A stretch of 10,439 bases of DNA. Origin: Kocuria sp. (GTDB lineage Bacteria > Actinomycetota > Actinomycetes > Actinomycetales > Micrococcaceae). Under the pieces are notes generated by a model. That model did no database searches. It was given only the letters and a program-made list of their open reading frames with translations, and was not told the DNA's origin. Each line of letters begins with the position of its first letter. Position 1 is the first letter of the stretch. Below, in pieces: positions 6,373 to 10,439 of this stretch. The stretch spans positions 1-10,439 of the forward strand of contig JAKDJD010000063.1 of assembly GCA_030454085.1 (NCBI GenBank), written 5' to 3'. The position numbers were made by a program, and so were the translations under genes.

Positions 6373-7401
6373 TCAGGACAGGCCCTGGGAATGGAGCGCG
6401 CGCTGCCGTTCGGCCAGCAGCTCGCGATGTTCCGGGGTGTCCGCGGCGTCGGCGGCCGGGCGCCCGAAGGCCGTCAGCGTTGCCTGGTCTATCAGTCGAG
6501 CGGCCGCTCGGGCGGTCCGATGATCCAAGTCGAACTCCGGGATGACCCCGACGACGTCCATGATCGCCAGCTTGCCGCTCTGGGCGATCCTCTTGACGGC
6601 CTCCAGCAGAACGATCATGGGCACCCCGAGGGACGACGGCGAACTGACCCCCGGCGCCTGATAGCCGGGCAGAACATCCATGTCCACGCTGAGGTACACG
6701 AGATCCAGGTCCGCAAGCTGCCGGTCCACGAATTCGAGCACGTCCTCGATGCGGCATTCGGCGCACTCCTCATCCTTGAGATAGGAGAGCTCGAGGTCGC
6801 GCGCGTGCTCGAACTGGGCGCGGGTGTTGGAGACTTCGCTGACGCCGACGACGCTGCACGAGAAGTCGCGTCCTGCCTTCTTCTCGTCCGTGATGACCTG
6901 GCGGATGGCGGTGACCGCGGTGGGCTGGGGTGTGTTGCGCACCGCGAAATGCGAATCGAAGCTGATCATGCCCCACTTGTTGACGCCGTTCAGTTCGCCG
7001 GAGGCGGCGAGCCCGGAGTAGGCCGCGTAGGTGGTCTCGTGACCACCGCCGAGAACGACCGTCATTCTGTGCTCGGGGATGATCTCGGCCAACTTGTCCG
7101 CGGCGTCGGCCTGGGCCTTTTCCATGTCGTGTCCGTCCACGGCCACGTTGCCGCGGTCATGGACGATCTGTCCGCCGTGGAAGGCCAGTTCGGCCAAGGC
7201 GTGGCGGATCTGGAACGGCCCTTCGGCGGCGCCAGGGCGGCCTTGGTTCCGGATCGTGCCCTCGTGGGACTCGAAACCGAAGATCGCGAGCCCCTTGGGG
7301 TCGTCTTCCTTCTGGACCCGACCGGCGTAGACCATGTGGTGCCACCGGGTGTGGATTGCTCCCGGGCCTTCGTCTCTTCCCATCCACGGTGTCGTCTCCA
7401 T
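6373..7401 (-). CDS. hutG: HutG-like ureohydrolase (formimidoylglutamase family) with altered active site
   Basis: A member of the arginase/agmatinase/formimidoylglutamase superfamily, 342 residues from the chosen start. The order of motifs is that of HutG, which splits N-formimidoyl-glutamate to glutamate and formamide in histidine breakdown: GGGHE (H121), FDSHFAVR (D149, H151), VSNT near 190-193, SVDMD (D240, D242) followed by APGVSSP, and DLDHRTA near the end. Two usual catalytic positions are changed. The third acid of the DAHxD motif is Ala (A153, codon GCG), removing a manganese ligand, and the Glu of the DxxExNP motif is Gly (G284, codon GGG). Activity may therefore be altered or lost, and the family name should not be read as proof of function. 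The frame opens at an ATG at 7452, but GGAGG at 7414-7410, eight bases before the ATG at 7401, marks the better start. No other hut genes are nearby. A promoter with a palindrome lies upstream. Confidence 0.8.
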   Translation of the reverse strand: METTPWMGRDEGPGAIHTRWHHMVYAGRVQKEDDPKGLAIFGFESHEGTIRNQGRPGAAEGPFQIRHALAELAFHGGQIVHDRGNVAVDGHDMEKAQADAADKLAEIIPEHRMTVVLGGGHETTYAAYSGLAASGELNGVNKWGMISFDSHFAVRNTPQPTAVTAIRQVITDEKKAGRDFSCSVVGVSEVSNTRAQFEHARDLELSYLKDEECAECRIEDVLEFVDRQLADLDLVYLSVDMDVLPGYQAPGVSSPSSLGVPMIVLLEAVKRIAQSGKLAIMDVVGVIPEFDLDHRTARAAARLIDQATLTAFGRPAADAADTPEHRELLAERQRALHSQGLS

Positions 7402-7443
7402 GACCAGTTCCTCCGAATCTGAAATTTCGCCTGTCTTGACCAC

Positions 7444-7473
7444 AGATAACACTCAGTGTGACGCAAAAGGCAA
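7444..7473 (-). promoter_or_regulatory. Promoter and palindrome before the HutG-like gene
   Basis: On the minus strand TTGCCT (7473-7468) and TTATCT (7449-7444) are 18 bases apart and could be -35 and -10 boxes. The 11-bp palindrome ACACTCAGTGT (7449-7459) lies between them, where a repressor would block polymerase. The transcript would start near 7437 and reach the ATG at 7401 after a short leader. For the divergent rhodanese gene the only hint is TAAGCT at 7573-7578, a possible -10 box without a convincing -35. Confidence 0.35.
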
Positions 7474-7630
7474 GTAGCGGGCCCGTGTCGTCCCGAATCC
7501 TGGGACCAATCGCGATTTCTTCGCAATCTGGGACGGGGGCGTACACCCTCGTGGTGCGTCGGCGTCGCGGGGTAAGCTGGACGAAGAGCAAACGACGAGT
7601 GCGGTTCTCCGCCTCGGGTGAGGAGCAAGC

Positions 7631-7960
7631 ATGGAAGAGAACGTTCCGAACGTGAAAGTCGACGACATCCCGGAGGGCGCCAAGATCCTCGACGTCCGCG
7701 AGGACTACGAGTGGGAAGAAGGGCACATCGACGGGGCCCAGCACCTTCCTCTGGATCAGGTTCCTGCGCGTTACGGCGAGATCCCCTTGGACGAGGATGT
7801 ATTCGTGATCTGCCGCAGCGGAGGCCGCTCCCTCCGAGCCACCGCTTACCTCAACCAGTACGGATTCGACGCCTTCAACGTGGTGGGAGGAATGGGCGCA
7901 TGGCAGGATGCGGAAAAGCCCATGGTCTCCGAAAACGGTCAGCCCCCGCAGGTTCGATAG
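7631..7960 (+). CDS. Single-domain rhodanese-like sulfurtransferase
   Basis: A small cytosolic protein of 109 residues made of one rhodanese domain. It has the LDVRE segment (20-24), the GHIDGA motif (31-36) and the active-site loop CRSGGRS with catalytic C61 (61-67), then a GG-x-GAW end typical of the fold. The Cys would carry a persulfide, so the protein probably transfers sulfur from a donor such as thiosulfate or a cysteine desulfurase; the acceptor is unknown. AGGAG (7621-7625) is five bases before the ATG. The gene is first in a rightward unit and is followed 16 bp later by pheA. That linkage looks like co-transcription and does not by itself imply a role in phenylalanine synthesis. Confidence 0.92.
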   Translation: MEENVPNVKVDDIPEGAKILDVREDYEWEEGHIDGAQHLPLDQVPARYGEIPLDEDVFVICRSGGRSLRATAYLNQYGFDAFNVVGGMGAWQDAEKPMVSENGQPPQVR

Positions 7961-7976
7961 GCGGAGAATCCACTCG

Positions 7977-8900
7977 ATGAAGTACACCTACCTGGGGCCC
8001 GAAGGGACGTTCTCCGAGGCCGCACTGCTTTCCGTCCCCGGAGCCGATGACGCCGAGCGCATCCCCTCGGTCTCCGTCCCGGCCGCGTTGGCCAAGGTGC
8101 GCGACCACTCGGTCGACGCCGCCATGGTCCCGATCGAAAACTCTGTCGAAGGCGGCGTCACAGCCACCCTGGACGCCATCGGGGCAGGCGACGACCTGCG
8201 GATTATCCGGGAGGTTCTGGTACCGATCCGCTTCGTCCTCATCGGCGCCCCGGGAAAAACCCTCGACGACGTGCGCGTGGTGTCGACCCATTCCCACGCC
8301 TGGGCCCAGGTTCGCGGCTGGATGGACGAGGCGCTGCCCGAAGTCGACTACCTCCCGTCCAGCTCAACAGCCGCGGCCGCGGTCGCCTTCCTGGACAACA
8401 AAACGCCGGGTTACGACGCCGCCGTGTGCTCCCCGATCGTTCCCGAGCAGCACCCCGAACTGAACCTGCTGGCGACCGACATCGGTGACAACGTCAACGC
8501 GGTCACCCGTTTCGTCCTGGTGACCGCGGCTCGAAACGGGCTGCCGCGGCCGGAACCGACGGGGGCCGACAAGACGACCGTGGTGATCCCTCTGCCCGAG
8601 GACAGCGCGGGCGCGCTGATGGGCCTCCTCGAACAATTCGCCGCCCGAGGGGTCAACCTCTCCCGCATCGAGTCGCGACCCACGGGCGAAGCACTGGGCT
8701 CGTACTTCTTCTCGATCGACGCCGAGGGACACCTGGACAACCTCAGAATGCGCAACGCCCTGCGTGGGCTGCACCGGGTCTCACCGGGTGTGAAATTCCT
8801 CGGTTCGTATCCCCGCGCCGATGGCAAGGAACCTCTCCTCGACACCCACCACTCGGACGAGGCCTTTTCCCGTGCGGACGAGTGGGTGGACAATCTCTGA
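7977..8900 (+). CDS. pheA: Prephenate dehydratase
   Basis: This enzyme converts prephenate to phenylpyruvate, the step committing chorismate-derived carbon to phenylalanine. It is a cytosolic stand-alone dehydratase of 307 residues without a fused chorismate mutase, as usual in actinobacteria. The N-terminus (MKYTYLGPEGTFSEAAL) and the catalytic TRF motif (177-179) mark the dehydratase domain. The C-terminal ACT domain carries the GAL (212-214) and ESRP (232-235) motifs that bind phenylalanine, so feedback inhibition by the end product is expected. The frame extends upstream to an ATG at 7908 inside the rhodanese gene, but that adds basic residues foreign to the family; the ATG at 7977, with GGAG about ten bases upstream, gives the standard N-terminus. 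It is probably co-transcribed with the rhodanese gene. Confidence 0.96.
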   Translation: MKYTYLGPEGTFSEAALLSVPGADDAERIPSVSVPAALAKVRDHSVDAAMVPIENSVEGGVTATLDAIGAGDDLRIIREVLVPIRFVLIGAPGKTLDDVRVVSTHSHAWAQVRGWMDEALPEVDYLPSSSTAAAAVAFLDNKTPGYDAAVCSPIVPEQHPELNLLATDIGDNVNAVTRFVLVTAARNGLPRPEPTGADKTTVVIPLPEDSAGALMGLLEQFAARGVNLSRIESRPTGEALGSYFFSIDAEGHLDNLRMRNALRGLHRVSPGVKFLGSYPRADGKEPLLDTHHSDEAFSRADEWVDNL

Positions 8901-8992
8901 GCCAATCCGACGGGTCCCGCGGGCACGCTCCGTTTGACCCGATTTTGCGGATACTGAACACTTAAGGGCGACGAATACGAGGGAGAGACCAC

Positions 8993-9307
8993 ATGCGAGT
9001 TACCGGTTGGTTGCAGGCGGGCGTCATTATGCTCGTCCTGGGTATTTTCGTGGGCGCCTACGGCGTCGGCATCTGGGCGCTCGTGCTGGGACAGGACACG
9101 GACGCCGACAGCGGCGCGAAGATCGCCTCGCCGATCATGATGCTGTGTTCGGTCCCCCTGCTCGCGGTCGGTCTGGGCATGACCATCACCGGAATCATCT
9201 CGGAGAAATGGCATTTCGAGGACATGATGGACAAGCGTTCCGAGGAAGCAGCCGTCACGTCCGCGTCCCGTTCAGCTGACGAATCGTCCCCAACGCCACC
9301 GCGGTGA
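8993..9307 (+). CDS. Small two-helix membrane protein of unknown function
   Basis: A 104-residue protein I cannot assign to a named family. Two hydrophobic segments (about 9-33 and 44-70) predict a hairpin in the cytoplasmic membrane, joined by a short acidic loop (QDTDADSGAK). The C-terminal tail (about 71-104) is hydrophilic, starts with charged residues and ends Ser/Pro-rich, probably disordered. AGGGAG at 8980-8985, seven bases before the ATG, is a good ribosome site, and the GC-rich third positions support coding. It follows pheA by about 90 bp. TTGACC at 8934-8939 could be a -35 box, but I see no good -10 at the right distance, so read-through from pheA is also possible. Its last 36 bp overlap the end of the convergent lipid-kinase gene. 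Confidence 0.78.
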   Translation: MRVTGWLQAGVIMLVLGIFVGAYGVGIWALVLGQDTDADSGAKIASPIMMLCSVPLLAVGLGMTITGIISEKWHFEDMMDKRSEEAAVTSASRSADESSPTPPR

Positions 9308-10420
9308 GCCTGAGGCGCCGGTTCTGCGCAGGTTGGCCAGGCTACGGAACGGAGTGATGTTCTCCGGGTACGTGTTGACGGCCAGGACGGCCGGTCTGAC
9401 CTCGGCCTCGAGACGCCCATAGGTCCCGAGCAAGTCGCCATCCAACTCGACCGGCTGGGGGCTGCCTCCGAAATCGACGACCACTTTCTTGCCGTGGATA
9501 TGTTCGATCACGGGCAGGCCGTTCCTGCGCCTCGAAATGACCTGGCTGGTCAGCGAGACCCAACCGATGAGATTCCGGGGAGTCATCAGAATGACTTCCA
9601 GGAGGCCGTCGTCGGCCGTGGAATCCGCCGCGAGGTGCAGGCCCGCCGTGATTTCCCCGCAGTTCGCCACCAGAACCGAGCGGATCTTCCGTCGAATAGG
9701 ATCCTGGTCGTCGATCTGGATGACCACGGGATGCCGCACGGAGACCAGGTTGCGCAACCCGGCCTCCACATAGGCAAGCCACCCGAACTTCGACTTCAGA
9801 TCATCTCGGGTGTCGGTCATGATTTGGGCGTCGAAACCGGCGCCGCCCATCACCAGGTAGGTCAGGTGGTCGCGGGTTCCGTCCGTGCGCGTCGCCTGGA
9901 GACTGATCATGTCGATGCGCCGCGGTCGGCCGTGCAAGGCGGTATCGATGCAGGAGTGCAGGTCGGAGATGCTCATCTCCAAGTTCCGTGCCAGCAGGTT
10001 TCCGGTTCCCAACGGGATGATTCCCATGCCCACGGTCGAATTCTCCAGGACACCCGCGACCTGGCGCACCGTTCCGTCACCGCCCATAGCGATGACCAAG
10101 TCACACCCGTCCTCGACGGCCTGCTCGGTCATTCCGCGGCCGGGGTCCTCGGGGGTGGTCTCGTAGAACCTGGGCTCCGGCCAGTCGATCGAGCGTGTCG
10201 CGTGGGCCAACGCGTCGCAGGAGAACTGGGCGAGGGACTTCGCGGGGTTGTACACCACGCCCACCTGTCGCGGCACGCCCGGCTCAAGTCGCGGCCGCCA
10301 CGGAACGGGTTGGGTCAGTACGGGAGGGCGCCCGCGCCACGAGGTGACGACGCTGGCCGCGGCGGCCGCGGCCAGGCTCAGGAAGCCCACCACACCTAGG
10401 GCTTTTCCAGAAGGTCGCAT
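9272..10420 (-). CDS. Diacylglycerol kinase-family lipid kinase
   Basis: A 382-residue protein of the DagK/sphingosine kinase (DAGK catalytic domain) family, which phosphorylates a lipid hydroxyl with ATP. The nucleotide-binding GGDGT (113-117) follows VGVVYNP (53-59), then PLGTGNLLARN (136-146), a GGAGFDA segment and a C-terminal VELDGDLLG stretch, the full order for the family. Diacylglycerol recycling to phosphatidate is the likely role, but other lipid substrates cannot be excluded. Residues 7-28 form a hydrophobic helix, so the kinase is probably anchored in the membrane, unlike soluble DgkB-type enzymes. The ATG at 10420 has only a weak purine tract (GGGG) before it. The promoter lies outside the window. 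The C-terminal tail after the domain is Arg/Trp-rich, and its end overlaps the neighbouring membrane-protein gene tail to tail. Confidence 0.92.
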   Translation of the reverse strand: MRPSGKALGVVGFLSLAAAAAASVVTSWRGRPPVLTQPVPWRPRLEPGVPRQVGVVYNPAKSLAQFSCDALAHATRSIDWPEPRFYETTPEDPGRGMTEQAVEDGCDLVIAMGGDGTVRQVAGVLENSTVGMGIIPLGTGNLLARNLEMSISDLHSCIDTALHGRPRRIDMISLQATRTDGTRDHLTYLVMGGAGFDAQIMTDTRDDLKSKFGWLAYVEAGLRNLVSVRHPVVIQIDDQDPIRRKIRSVLVANCGEITAGLHLAADSTADDGLLEVILMTPRNLIGWVSLTSQVISRRRNGLPVIEHIHGKKVVVDFGGSPQPVELDGDLLGTYGRLEAEVRPAVLAVNTYPENITPFRSLANLRRTGASGSPRWRWGRFVS

Positions 10421-10439
10421 GGTCCCCAGGTTACCGGCC

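Noticed and set aside
5791..7422. Long rightward open frame of 543 residues
   Set aside because: It is antisense to pgm and the HutG-like gene, a product of GC-rich codon bias; it crosses their intergenic gap with low-complexity residues and no family motif.
7908..7976. N-terminal extension of prephenate dehydratase from the ATG at 7908
   Set aside because: The added residues are basic and foreign to the family, lie inside the rhodanese gene, and the ATG at 7977 gives the standard MKYTYLGPEG start.

Overview
The window looks like chromosomal DNA from a high-GC actinobacterium, most likely of the Micrococcaceae/Arthrobacter type (inference). The coding regions are GC-rich and the genes have clear purine-rich ribosome sites. 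The order phosphoglucomutase, rhodanese, prephenate dehydratase, diacylglycerol kinase-family protein resembles the gene order I associate with that group. There are no tRNA or rRNA genes, CRISPR arrays, recognisable transposases or phage genes.

Left part (1-1141): sparsely coding and lower in GC than the rest. Positions 1-413 hold no recognisable gene, but they carry layered inverted repeats (296-340). A very strong hairpin (414-460) followed by TTTT looks like the terminator of a rightward transcript. The one convincing gene is a leftward 77-residue exported peptide with four cysteines (571-804). It has its own promoter-like sequence and an unusual leader in which a 7-bp hairpin separates a strong Shine-Dalgarno-like tract from the start codon.

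Middle part (1142-7401), all leftward: an OPT-family oligopeptide transporter (start reassigned to a TTG at 3127) with a 22-bp palindromic operator candidate upstream; a zinc- and NAD-dependent medium-chain alcohol dehydrogenase; phosphoglucomutase (pgm) closed by a strong terminator; and a HutG/arginase-family protein. The last keeps the family fold motifs but has lost one manganese ligand (Asp to Ala) and the usual substrate-binding Glu (to Gly). These genes appear to be separately transcribed units rather than one operon.

Right part (7402-10439): a divergent intergenic region, then a rightward unit of a single-domain rhodanese, prephenate dehydratase (pheA, phenylalanine synthesis) and a small two-helix membrane protein. 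The last overlaps tail-to-tail by 36 bp with a leftward diacylglycerol/sphingosine kinase-family lipid kinase whose start lies near the right edge.

Most genes are housekeeping or central metabolism. I did not find a complete new multi-gene system. The items most worth a second look are the altered HutG-like enzyme, the cysteine-rich secreted peptide with its leader hairpin, and the palindromic operator candidates.
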